Shown: positions 52,879-61,621 of the stretch, in pieces
How the letters are laid out: every line of letters begins with the position of its first letter
Position numbering within the stretch: the stretch's first letter is position 1
NCBI GenBank assembly: GCA_002840755.1
Contig: PHBZ01000003.1
Span: 224,630 to 288,629 of the forward strand
Direction: 5' to 3'
Length of the DNA stretch: 64,000 bases
Source: Chloroflexi bacterium HGW-Chloroflexi-10
Lineage (GTDB): Bacteria; Chloroflexota; Anaerolineae; Anaerolineales; Anaerolineaceae
Made by a program: the position numbers and the translations under genes
The notes under the pieces: model-generated
What the model saw: only the letters and a program-made list of their open reading frames with translations
Told to the model about the DNA's origin: nothing
Databases searched by the model: none

Positions 52879-53364
52879 ATGGCAGTGAATGCAGAAAAAC
52901 TAAAAGAATTTATGCGTTTTTGGACAACCGGCGTAGCCGTGGTTTGCAGCCGGATGCATGATGATATCCACGGCATGACCGTAAATTCATTTACATCTGT
53001 TTCCATAGATCCGCCACTTATTTCCGTAACGCTGGCAAAATCCACAAGAACACTTCAATTGGTGCAACAATCCGGTATTTTTTCTATCTCAATTCTGGCA
53101 GAAGATCAGGTTGAAATTTCGGATCGGTTTGCCGGTCGAATTCCGGAAGAGGACGACCGGTTTGCTGGCCTGGAATATAAGTTGTGGGAATATGCTCTTC
53201 CAGTTATTCAAGGTGCTCTGGCATGGATGAGTTGCCGGGTGGTACACACGTATGAGACCGATCAATCAATACTGATCCTGGGACAGGTAGAAGGAGTGTC
53301 TACACTTGGAGGACAACCATTGTTGTATCATGAACGCCGGTATTGGAAATTGGGAGGTGAATAA
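52879..53364 (+). CDS. Flavin reductase-like FMN-binding protein
   Basis: From the ATG at 52879, six bases after GGAG, the product is 161 residues. FWTTGVAVVCSRMHDDIHGMTVNSFTSVS and PPLISVTLAKSTRT (given in parts) match the flavin reductase-like split-barrel family that binds FMN, usually to supply reduced flavin. An earlier in-frame ATG at 52834 has its GGAG 13 bases away. The stop codon overlaps the start of the AMMECR1 gene (TAATG). Confidence 0.88.
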   Translation: MAVNAEKLKEFMRFWTTGVAVVCSRMHDDIHGMTVNSFTSVSIDPPLISVTLAKSTRTLQLVQQSGIFSISILAEDQVEISDRFAGRIPEEDDRFAGLEYKLWEYALPVIQGALAWMSCRVVHTYETDQSILILGQVEGVSTLGGQPLLYHERRYWKLGGE

Positions 53365-53951
53365 TGCAAGGGGAGATCGAACACGGTTTAAGTTTGGCGG
53401 AGCGTAAAATCTTATTACAGATTGCGCGTACCGCAATAGAACTTGCTACGCAGGGAATGCGCTTACCGAAATTAGAATTGGAAAATTATCCCCATAGTTT
53501 GCGGGAAAACGCTGCTACCTTTGTAACGCTAACTGAGGCTGCCAGCGGGCGTTTGCGTGGTTGTATCGGAACATTAGAAGCTTTCCAGCCATTGGCTTTG
53601 GACGTTCAGGAACACGCTGCCGCCGCAGCTATGGAGGATTATCGCTTTACACCTGTTAAGCCGGAAGAAGTCTCTTTATTACACATCGAAATATCGCGGT
53701 TGACTCCCTCGCAACCGTTAAAGTATTCCGATCCAAAAGCATTGTCCGGATTGTTGCGACCGGGTATAGACGGAGTTGTATTGAAAGATGGAGATATGCG
53801 TTCCACTTTTTTACCGCAGGTTTGGGAACAATTACCAGACCCGTACGAATTTTTAAACCACCTGTGTCAGAAGATGGGCGCAACGGCTAATATTTGGCAG
53901 AAAAAGATACTGACTGTATTGACTTACCAGGTGGAAGAATTTCATGAATAG
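53364..53951 (+). CDS. AMMECR1 family protein (AmmeMemoRadiSam system protein A)
   Basis: The 195-residue protein contains the invariant LRGCIGTLE block (about 69-77), preceded by FVTLTEAASGR, and the downstream DYRFTPV and GIDGVVLKDG segments of AMMECR1. The family is conserved from archaea to humans and occurs with Memo and radical-SAM partners; those partners are not in the window. Its biochemical role is unknown. It is cotranscribed with the flavin reductase and has GGGAGGTG before the ATG. Confidence 0.93.
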   Translation: MQGEIEHGLSLAERKILLQIARTAIELATQGMRLPKLELENYPHSLRENAATFVTLTEAASGRLRGCIGTLEAFQPLALDVQEHAAAAAMEDYRFTPVKPEEVSLLHIEISRLTPSQPLKYSDPKALSGLLRPGIDGVVLKDGDMRSTFLPQVWEQLPDPYEFLNHLCQKMGATANIWQKKILTVLTYQVEEFHE

Positions 53952-53977
53952 GGATTGAATAGGATAATACTTCAACA

Positions 53978-54008
53978 AAAAAAGACGACCGGGGGCCGCC
54001 TTTTTTTG
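53978..54008 (-). terminator. Terminator of the DUF4013 gene
   Basis: On the minus strand AAAAAAAGGCGGCC and GGTCGTCTTTTTTT pair with two G-U pairs around CCC and end in a T-run. On the plus strand the same pairs would be A-C mismatches, so the orientation is clear. Confidence 0.75.
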
Positions 54009-54021
54009 TCCATCCAAAAAA

Positions 54022-54672
54022 TTAGTAGGTTCGTAACTCTTTTGCTTCCATATAAGCCTGACCATACAGGTGACCCATGATAGCAAATGCGTAGGGCATG
54101 GTAACCAACACACCGACAGCACAGGCTATCGAACCGAGGGAACCAATAAAGCTGGCAGCAAAAGTGCCTACCAAAACCAGGAGATAAGGCACCAGCGCTT
54201 TGCGAACTAATCCAAACACTTCCCCAAATGCCAGGCCGGCGCCAATGGAATCTTCCACTACAGTACGTGTGTATGCAGCCGGTAATAATACTCCCAAGAC
54301 GATGCTGTAGAGCAACATAAGCAGTCCGAAACATGCTGAACCGATCCCGATCAGCATCACCATGGTGTCATCACCGCTGTTAGCAGCTACGGCAGACAAA
54401 ATAATGATGGGCAGGTATAAGACAAATATGGGAATACCATATACCAAACTGACCACAAAGGCTTTAAAACCACGTCCCAAGTCTCTGCCAAAATCAAACT
54501 CCGGCAATGGGTTGGAGGCATTTCGGGTAACGTTTAAAGTCACCTGCAAAGACCAGCCTAAAACGGCAATTTGCCCAATAATCGGAATGAGCATTACCAA
54601 CCCAGGGATAATTAGTTTTTTAAACCAGTCCGGGTCCTGAAACACATACGTAAAAGCATCTCCAAATTTCAT
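54022..54672 (-). CDS. DUF4013 domain-containing membrane protein
   Basis: The 216-residue protein has about six hydrophobic segments. The start MKFGDAFTYVFQDPDWFKKLIIPGLVMLIPIIG (quoted in part: FTYVFQDPDWFKKLIIPGLV) is characteristic of DUF4013, as is the PEFDFGRDLGRGFKAFV loop. The family is of unknown function. AGGAG lies before the ATG. It is transcribed alone and closed by its own terminator. Confidence 0.85.
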   Translation of the reverse strand: MKFGDAFTYVFQDPDWFKKLIIPGLVMLIPIIGQIAVLGWSLQVTLNVTRNASNPLPEFDFGRDLGRGFKAFVVSLVYGIPIFVLYLPIIILSAVAANSGDDTMVMLIGIGSACFGLLMLLYSIVLGVLLPAAYTRTVVEDSIGAGLAFGEVFGLVRKALVPYLLVLVGTFAASFIGSLGSIACAVGVLVTMPYAFAIMGHLYGQAYMEAKELRTY

Positions 54673-54804
54673 AATTACTTCGCTCCTTCTGTGAAATGAT
54701 TGAATAAATGGATGAATTATTGTGTACTTTACAAAAAAAACCTAAAAAAATCAAGTAAATAGACACAATAAAATCGATGGTGATAGTGAATTGTGGTTTT
54801 TGGA

Positions 54805-55071
54805 TTAGAAATGGATAAATTGATTAACATTCAAAACGAACAGAGTTGCCCGTTTTTGCTGCGGATCATCCGGTGGTTCCAGATTCTTCCGGATTATATC
54901 CAGTGCATTTTCTACTTTTTCATCCTCCAGCCCGACAAATAAGGTGGAATTGCCGCGACGCAGAAAACCACCTGTGGATGCAATATGGGTAACCCGGAAG
55001 TCAGCAGTAGTTAATGCCCGGGATACCGGGTCGGTGTCACGGTCACGGACGATGGCAATGATCATTTTCAT
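54805..55071 (-). CDS. Short cyclic-di-AMP receptor (DarA/YaaQ-like)
   Basis: The 88-residue protein matches the PII-like cyclic-di-AMP receptor family: MKMIIAIVRDRDTDPVSRAL, FRVTHIASTGGFLRRGNSTL, FVGLEDEKVENAL and the final ATLFVLNVNQFIHF. It is about 20 residues shorter than DarA because the loop before the last strand is reduced. The family binds cyclic-di-AMP between subunits of a trimer and reports osmotic or wall status. It begins one base after the stop of a second, divergent copy, with GGAGGTG before the ATG. Confidence 0.9.
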   Translation of the reverse strand: MKMIIAIVRDRDTDPVSRALTTADFRVTHIASTGGFLRRGNSTLFVGLEDEKVENALDIIRKNLEPPDDPQQKRATLFVLNVNQFIHF

Positions 55072-55072
55072 G

Positions 55073-55417
55073 TTACACCTCCTCGAAATGTTCTACATCT
55101 AGACCAAAAATATTTGCGCCGCCAATTGTGATGGGAGTTGGCGCAGGTAAGGGTAGTGGCGCGCTTTCCAACGGTACGGCAATATACTCAATTCGTTGCC
55201 GGCAGGTTTTACGCAACACTTCTATTACCGCTTCCTGTTTATCCAGCGGGAGTCCCAAAAAAAGTGAGGCATTTCGGCGTCCCAGAAATCCTCCAACACT
55301 GGCTAGGCGGGTAATATTGATATTTAAACCTTCCAGTGCGCTTTCAGCCGGATCAACATCCTGAGCTTGAATGACGGCCATTAATAAAATGTCGTTTGAA
55401 TGAGGCATTTCTTGCAT
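55073..55417 (-). CDS. Second cyclic-di-AMP receptor-like protein
   Basis: From the ATG at 55417, seven bases after GGAG, the protein has 114 residues. LLMAVIQAQDVDPAESALEG, ITRLASVGGFLGRRNASLFL and ITIGGANIFGLDVEHFEEV follow the DarA order, and it keeps the longer Pro-rich loop that its neighbour lacks. The ligand-loop GFLGRRNASL has Gly-Arg-Arg in place of the usual x-Gly-Asn-Thr arrangement. It starts 23 bases after the glycosidase-like gene, so the three genes are probably one operon. Confidence 0.88.
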   Translation of the reverse strand: MQEMPHSNDILLMAVIQAQDVDPAESALEGLNINITRLASVGGFLGRRNASLFLGLPLDKQEAVIEVLRKTCRQRIEYIAVPLESAPLPLPAPTPITIGGANIFGLDVEHFEEV

Positions 55418-55439
55418 CAGCTTACTCCTTTCCAAAATA

Positions 55440-57812
55440 TCATCCTGGTAGTTGGATTTGGTGTGGTCCATTGCCATGTGTTTCGATAGTTTTACCGCCC
55501 GGAGATTGAATAGTATGTCCTTGGGAATGACAGATTATCTGGTAACCACGATGAACAATCGTTATATCTTGCTCAAACAAACTGGAGTGGTCGATCAAAA
55601 TTTCGCTTTTAGACCATTTTTGAATACCAAGCAACTTGAGAAATACTCTGACAGGAATCATTCCATTAATTATATTATAGTCACTTGTTCCATAGCCGTC
55701 ACTGGCATCATATAACTTTTGGAAACGTTTAAATAATTTTAAGTTTTTAATTACAGCTGAGAGCATATTTGTAAATATTTCTCGTGCTTGCGTATAAAAC
55801 CCATACTCGATCAATCCATCCATGATCATCGTATTGAGCGGAAAATCCACACTGTTAAATATGTCTGTTTTTTCAGGTTGGTGGGAAATGGGAACATACG
55901 GAATTCCATAGGGCTGCAAAAGCTGGGGGACTAACCAGTTTTCTACAAGGGCTTTGGCTTTCTTTTGATCAATGGAGCGCGACCAGAGCGGCAGAAGTAA
56001 ACTGGCATCGGCGCTGGCATAATCTACAGTTCGTAATTCTAAATGATCATTTTGGGCTAATTTTTCCACTTCCAGATTTTTAACCAATTGATAAACATGT
56101 TGAGAAGTTGCATATCCAATTTGACCACTCCAGTGAATCTGACGCGTGGTAATTTCTTCTACGGTACGTCCTTTTATGGTTGTTCCGTGAATATACACCC
56201 GCATATGATGGGTATGTTCAGCCTCACAATTGATTTTGATACACAATCTTTGGGGTGCGCGTAATTTTTTGTTTAGTTTTTTTTGCCCAGATCCTTGTTG
56301 GCTGGTTATGGAATAACCGGTATGGCTGGTGTGTTGAATGGAATCTCGATAAAAGTATCGCTTTTTTTTACCATTCCATGTGGATTGAATTGCATTAACG
56401 AGTTTATCTTTTTGGTTTTTAAAAGTGTCACCCCTGGCTGGATATCCCAATTGGTTGACCAGGGAGGACCAACAATCTATTTCGCGGGCTAAAAGGGCCG
56501 GCAGCATTGGAGATTCGATCCAACCTGTATCAATACCTTCACCGGAAGGGTGGTAACGGTTGATTATGGGGAGTATTTCATAAAGGGTTTGCAAAGGGTG
56601 CGACCATTCGGGAAACCCATCCTGATCCTGGTCAAACTCAGGGGAAAGCCAGTGATTAAGATAACTTTCCAATTGGGTCACTATGGGTTTTATCCAGTCC
56701 CGATCAGATGTTTGTTGGAATATTTGGCAGGCCAGCGTGGTTAAAATTGGAAATGCTTGAAAACGGGCTAATACATGATTGGGTTCAGAAAAATTACCCA
56801 TACCGCCGTCTACGGTTTGCCGGTTTAAGAAAGAATTAAACATTTCCATAATGACTTGAGGATAATCCGGAAGCAATTGAGCAAAATACCATAAATCTAA
56901 TGGAGTCATTCCGCTAGAGGAAACGGATGATAAAGTATTCTCGCCCAATAACGGATTTTGTTCCGGATGACGGGCATTAAGGATTTGGATTTCCTGCCCG
57001 GAATGATTTGATGGTAATAACATGGATAGTGCCGCTCTTTGCGAAAAATTGAGTGCGTTGTCCCAATCAGGATTACCGGTTTCAAACTGATAGTAATCGC
57101 GTTGATCGAAAATATCCATTCGAGCTAAATCGGCATTCCATTGGTGATTAAGCCATAATTTTGCTTGTTTCATGGCTGTAGGCTGATCTTCTGCCCAACA
57201 AAATACCCATTGAATGGTTATTTGACTGCCGGGTGAAATATTAACGGGAATTTCCAGGGATGGTTGTCCAAATTTCCCGGCTTGAGGTGCACCATTGGCA
57301 AGAAAAATGCAGCCGATGTTCTGTGTTGTCCCTGAGAGAAACGACCATTGATCATCCTGGGAAAAAACCATTCCACTGCCACCAATTTGAGGATTTAACT
57401 GAACAGCCCATGCGCTCGATCCCTCAAATTTTTGAAGAGATTGGTTGTTCAGTGTGACTTTTCCCAATAATATATTAGAGTCAGGCACCCAATATTCTAT
57501 TTCAGTGTCAAGCAGTTGAAAAGGTGTTAATCGACAACGGGCATAACTCGATGAATATTTTAATATTTCCGGTGGATTTTCATAATCGTTCAGGCTAAAT
57601 ACGGATGTAGACAGGTTGGAGAAAATGGGAAAGATTCTCAGGCTTAAAGCGCGAAGTGATAAAGTTGTATATAAAGAAATAGTATTTTGATCCCCGCCGC
57701 CAAATTGAACTTCCCACACAGTATCAAAATCGATTTTGCGCGGATTCAAACGGTAATCGTTGGCCAAAATCAAACTAAAGGGATCTTCTGTAGACAAATG
57801 AACAGCAGGCAT
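55440..57812 (-). CDS. Six-hairpin (alpha/alpha)6 glycosidase-like protein
   Basis: The 790-residue protein has an N-terminal beta-rich part (about 1-220) and a large helical region. Aromatic-acidic motifs there are typical of trehalase/GH15/GH63/GH116-like barrels: DLWYFAQLLPDYPQVIMEMFNSFLNRQ (in parts), QDQDGFPEWSHPLQTLYE and GIDTGWIESPMLPALLAREI. DADGDGFPE-like and ESPM blocks could hold the catalytic acids. No signal peptide is seen, so it acts in the cytoplasm. The exact GH family and substrate are uncertain. TTGACC-N17-TACAAT ends six bases before the ATG. Two cyclic-di-AMP receptor genes follow on the same strand. Confidence 0.7.
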   Translation of the reverse strand: MPAVHLSTEDPFSLILANDYRLNPRKIDFDTVWEVQFGGGDQNTISLYTTLSLRALSLRIFPIFSNLSTSVFSLNDYENPPEILKYSSSYARCRLTPFQLLDTEIEYWVPDSNILLGKVTLNNQSLQKFEGSSAWAVQLNPQIGGSGMVFSQDDQWSFLSGTTQNIGCIFLANGAPQAGKFGQPSLEIPVNISPGSQITIQWVFCWAEDQPTAMKQAKLWLNHQWNADLARMDIFDQRDYYQFETGNPDWDNALNFSQRAALSMLLPSNHSGQEIQILNARHPEQNPLLGENTLSSVSSSGMTPLDLWYFAQLLPDYPQVIMEMFNSFLNRQTVDGGMGNFSEPNHVLARFQAFPILTTLACQIFQQTSDRDWIKPIVTQLESYLNHWLSPEFDQDQDGFPEWSHPLQTLYEILPIINRYHPSGEGIDTGWIESPMLPALLAREIDCWSSLVNQLGYPARGDTFKNQKDKLVNAIQSTWNGKKKRYFYRDSIQHTSHTGYSITSQQGSGQKKLNKKLRAPQRLCIKINCEAEHTHHMRVYIHGTTIKGRTVEEITTRQIHWSGQIGYATSQHVYQLVKNLEVEKLAQNDHLELRTVDYASADASLLLPLWSRSIDQKKAKALVENWLVPQLLQPYGIPYVPISHQPEKTDIFNSVDFPLNTMIMDGLIEYGFYTQAREIFTNMLSAVIKNLKLFKRFQKLYDASDGYGTSDYNIINGMIPVRVFLKLLGIQKWSKSEILIDHSSLFEQDITIVHRGYQIICHSQGHTIQSPGGKTIETHGNGPHQIQLPG

Positions 57813-57818
57813 GTTCTG

Positions 57819-57847
57819 ATTGTAAAAGCAGATGGTGTGTTGGTCAA
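57819..57847 (-). promoter_or_regulatory. Candidate leaderless promoter of the glycosidase-like gene
   Basis: TTGACC and TACAAT are 17 bases apart on the minus strand and the -10 box ends six bases before the ATG at 57812. No ribosome site is present. Confidence 0.55.
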
Positions 57848-57922
57848 ATGAAATGTGCTAGAATTTGAACATATGGAACCAAACCGGACAATTCTACGTC
57901 TTGATTTATAATGGAAACCGAT

Positions 57923-60900
57923 ATGGAAAATAAGAATGATCAAACAAACCAGAATTCAAAAGAAGAAGCGGCTGAGCGTTTTCGCCGTTTAAAGGCTTCC
58001 GGAGAAGAATATGATGCTGATGCCGCTACACCGCCTCGCCGAAAACCGGTAGAAATCCCCAATACAGAATCTTCCAATATCGACCCATCTTTATCTGCTG
58101 CTCAGGAAAGTGAGAATAAGCCAATGGAAGATAAAGATGATCAGAAATCCGGTCCTGAATCAACAGATCATCACCCAACAGGGGATCCCCAAAATACGGC
58201 AGGATGGTTTGCCGAAGATTTGGACAAGGCAGAAAATGCTGTGAATGAAAACCACAAGCCAGAGCTGCCTACTACTGAGATCAAGAAGACCGGAACCCCA
58301 ACTACCCAGCAACCGAATGTGGAATATGGTTGGCAGGGCCGTTACCAGCAAGGAACTTCTCCTTTTATCCCTCCCATATCGGGGAAACAAACGGAAGATT
58401 TGGAAGCTACCAGAGCTCATCCTGTAAAACCTTTAAATCAACAAGATTCTCTTCCGCCACCTCCAGGAGCAACTCAACCTTTCATTCCCCATCCGGTGAA
58501 TCAGTATGATACCCAGGCTACCCGCGTTACACCGGCAGCCTATGGAAATTATCCGCAACAACAGTCCACCCGACCTCAACAGGTGCCGATGATGCAGACC
58601 GAACCGGTAAAAACCAGCCGGAGACGCCGCATTCAATCAGCAGAACCTTCGGGGGAGGATGGTGGTTTCTCACAAGCATGGGGTTGTTTCATCCGTTTTG
58701 TGCTTGTCTCCTTATTTTTAGTTGTTTTGGGTGTGATTGTCGCAGGTTCAATTCTCGTATTTCAATATTTCAAGATCGTTCAGACCCTGCCTCCCGTTGA
58801 AGAATTAAAAGAAAGAGTTTCTACCTTTGAAACAACCCGTATATTGGATCGCAACGGGAATTCCATATACGAGATTCTTGATCCGAATGAGGGCCGTAGG
58901 ACGTACGTACCTTTACAAGAAATTTCTCCCTACCTGATTGCAGCAACACTTGCTACTGAAGATAAAGAATACTACAATCATCCCGGATTTGATCCGATCG
59001 CTGTAGCCCGTGCTTTCTGGCAAAACTACACAGCCGGTGAGATTGTTTCAGGTGCATCCACTATTACTCAGCAGCTTGCTCGAATGCTCTTATTGGATGA
59101 CACAGAACGTTATTCCCGTACCTATGAGCGTAAGGCCAGAGAAATTGTTCTGGCGGCTGAAATTACGCGGCATTACTCCAAAGAAGAGATTCTGGAAATT
59201 TTTCTGAATGAAAATAATTATGGCAATCTGGCATATGGCGTGGAAGCTGCTGCAGAAACCTATTTCAATATAACAGCGGACCGGTTATCACTATCACAAG
59301 CCTCGTTTTTAGCGGGTTTACCACAAGCGCCAGCAGTCTATGACATTTACACCAACCGGGATGTTACCTTGAATCGCCAGAAACAGGTTTTAATTTTGAT
59401 GTATGAGCTTTCCAAAGAAAAGGATTGTATTTACACCAGCACTTTTTCGGAAGACTTATGTATTAATGAAATAGCTAGTGCAGCCCAAGAAACTGAAAAC
59501 TATGATTTCCAACGACGCGATTACAGTATGCGTTATCCCCATTGGGTAAACTATATCCGTACACAGTTGGAGAGCCAGTTTGACCCGCAAACCATTTATC
59601 GTTCCGGATTTACGGTCTATACCACTCTGGACCCTGGTTTACAGGAAAGCGCGGAAGCAATTATCAAAAACCAGATTGCCCTATTGCAGGATAAAAATGC
59701 ATCCAGTGGCGCATTGGTGGTTATCCGTCCATCCAATGGGGAGATTCTGGCAATGGTCGGTTCGGCAGACTTTTATAATGAGGCAATATCCGGACAGGTG
59801 AATATGGCATTGGCGCCACGCCAACCGGGTTCTTCCATTAAACCATTGGTGTATCTGGCAGCCTTTGAAAAGGGCTGGAATCCTGCTACTCTGATTTGGG
59901 ACGTCCCCAGTGAATTTCCGCCATCGGGAGACCCGAATGATTTACGTGATCCCTATAAACCGGTCAATTACGATGGACGTTTTCATGGTCCACAAACAGT
60001 GCGGTCTGCCCTGGCCAACTCATTTAATGTGCCAGCGGTAAAGGCGTTAGATTTTGTGGGCATTTATGATAATCCTGGCACACCGGAAAAAGACGGGTTT
60101 ATCCAATTCGCTCAACGGATGGGGCTGACCTCACTAACCCGCGATGATTATGGTATGTCCCTGGCTTTAGGTGGGGGAGATGTGACTGTTTTGGAAATGA
60201 CTCAGGCATTTGCCACCATTGCGAATGGTGGAAGAGAAATTCCACCTGTGGCAATTACCAAAATAGTGGATCATCTTGGTAATGTGGTTTATGAATATCA
60301 GCAGCCAGCCGGAGAACAGATTATCCGTGCAGAGCATGCTTATCTAATCAACTCCATCTTGTCAGATAATCAAGCACGATCCCCGATGTTTGGCGCAAAT
60401 TCTATTCTTAACCTGCCGTTTCAAGTGGCGGTTAAAACTGGAACTACCAATGATTTTCGGGATAATTGGACGATTGGATTTACTCCGGATGTATCGATTG
60501 GCGTTTGGGTAGGGAATGCGGACTATACACCCATGGTGGATACAAGCGGATTAACCGGCGCAGCTCCAATTTGGGCTGAAGTAATGCAAACAGCCATCAA
60601 CAACCTGACCGGTAACAGCCCGTCAACTTTAGTGCGCCCGGCTGGCATAGTGGATCGGGTAATTTGTTCTACCTCTGGAACAGAGCCTTCACAATGGTGT
60701 TCCAACCAGCGTAATGAAATCTTTGCGTATGACCAATTGCCTTTGACCAAAGAAAATGACCTTTGGATAAAAACAAAAATCGATACCTGGACAGGACACC
60801 TTGCTTCTGCAGCGTGCAGTGAATTCAATGATGAGGTGTTTGTGTTGAATGTTACCGAAAAATGGGCAGTGAAATGGATCAAGGATGATTCACAAGGGCG

Positions 60901-61621
60901 AAGTTGGGCAGAAAGTATTGGCTTTGGTTCACCGGTTACGTTCTTGCCGGAACGTGAGTGTAAGGCTGATGACCCCAGAGCGAGAATAATTTTCTCCAAT
61001 CTGAGCGATGGCCAGACCGTTACTTCCAGTCCATTGGATATTTATGGCGTAGTGGATGCTACCCAAAATTATGACAAAATGCGTGTTGAATATGGCAAAG
61101 GGAATGATCCTTCCGAATGGAGAGAATTAAAAGATGACTCCAACCGGTTTCCGGATGTGGAACGCCTGGTGACCTGGGATTTATTGGAAGAGGAAATTGA
61201 GCCAGGTGAATATACAATTCGTATCAGAGTTGAATCGACAGAAGAGGGAAGGTTTGCAGAAAAACGCGTACACATCCTGATTCAGGTGGCTACTCCGACA
61301 CCTACGGTAACTCCAACTTTTACAGTTACTCCGACCGTAACAGCAACACTGTTACCGACACATACGCCAACCGTGACAATTACGTTAACACCGGAACCAC
61401 CTACCCCAATACCAACCAGTACTCCAACTGAGGTTGTGGCACCTACGGTTCCAGTACCAGAGCCCTCCCCAACAACAGAAACTACCAATCCGGAACCGAT
61501 CACTTCGTCAACACTCACCAGTACGGTTCCAGTGATCAGTGTTACGCCATCTCCGGAATCCACTATTCTGGAGCCCAGTACTACGCCAACTTCCGAGCCA
61601 ACCGTTTCGGAAACACCTTAG
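57923..61621 (+). CDS. Class A penicillin-binding protein (transglycosylase/transpeptidase) with long disordered ends
   Basis: The 1232-residue protein has a polar, Pro/Gln-rich cytoplasmic region of about 250 residues and one membrane helix (about 254-283). A GT51 glycosyltransferase domain follows (ATEDKEYYNHPGFDP near 345, GASTITQQLARMLLL). The transpeptidase domain has PGSSIKPL with the active Ser near 634, SFN and KTGTTND near 837. A beta-rich segment and a Pro/Thr-rich tail from about 1122 end the chain. Usual PBP1A proteins have 700-900 residues. A TATAAT covers the earlier ATG at 57911, so the ATG at 57923 is preferred. It polymerises and cross-links peptidoglycan. Its stop abuts that of the convergent gene. 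Confidence 0.93.
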   Translation: MENKNDQTNQNSKEEAAERFRRLKASGEEYDADAATPPRRKPVEIPNTESSNIDPSLSAAQESENKPMEDKDDQKSGPESTDHHPTGDPQNTAGWFAEDLDKAENAVNENHKPELPTTEIKKTGTPTTQQPNVEYGWQGRYQQGTSPFIPPISGKQTEDLEATRAHPVKPLNQQDSLPPPPGATQPFIPHPVNQYDTQATRVTPAAYGNYPQQQSTRPQQVPMMQTEPVKTSRRRRIQSAEPSGEDGGFSQAWGCFIRFVLVSLFLVVLGVIVAGSILVFQYFKIVQTLPPVEELKERVSTFETTRILDRNGNSIYEILDPNEGRRTYVPLQEISPYLIAATLATEDKEYYNHPGFDPIAVARAFWQNYTAGEIVSGASTITQQLARMLLLDDTERYSRTYERKAREIVLAAEITRHYSKEEILEIFLNENNYGNLAYGVEAAAETYFNITADRLSLSQASFLAGLPQAPAVYDIYTNRDVTLNRQKQVLILMYELSKEKDCIYTSTFSEDLCINEIASAAQETENYDFQRRDYSMRYPHWVNYIRTQLESQFDPQTIYRSGFTVYTTLDPGLQESAEAIIKNQIALLQDKNASSGALVVIRPSNGEILAMVGSADFYNEAISGQVNMALAPRQPGSSIKPLVYLAAFEKGWNPATLIWDVPSEFPPSGDPNDLRDPYKPVNYDGRFHGPQTVRSALANSFNVPAVKALDFVGIYDNPGTPEKDGFIQFAQRMGLTSLTRDDYGMSLALGGGDVTVLEMTQAFATIANGGREIPPVAITKIVDHLGNVVYEYQQPAGEQIIRAEHAYLINSILSDNQARSPMFGANSILNLPFQVAVKTGTTNDFRDNWTIGFTPDVSIGVWVGNADYTPMVDTSGLTGAAPIWAEVMQTAINNLTGNSPSTLVRPAGIVDRVICSTSGTEPSQWCSNQRNEIFAYDQLPLTKENDLWIKTKIDTWTGHLASAACSEFNDEVFVLNVTEKWAVKWIKDDSQGRSWAESIGFGSPVTFLPERECKADDPRARIIFSNLSDGQTVTSSPLDIYGVVDATQNYDKMRVEYGKGNDPSEWRELKDDSNRFPDVERLVTWDLLEEEIEPGEYTIRIRVESTEEGRFAEKRVHILIQVATPTPTVTPTFTVTPTVTATLLPTHTPTVTITLTPEPPTPIPTSTPTEVVAPTVPVPEPSPTTETTNPEPITSSTLTSTVPVISVTPSPESTILEPSTTPTSEPTVSETP

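Noticed and set aside
61282..61563. Antisense open frame rich in Val and Gly opposite the PBP tail.
   Set aside because: It mirrors the Pro/Thr repeat coding on the plus strand and has no start signals; the same applies to 51147-51392.
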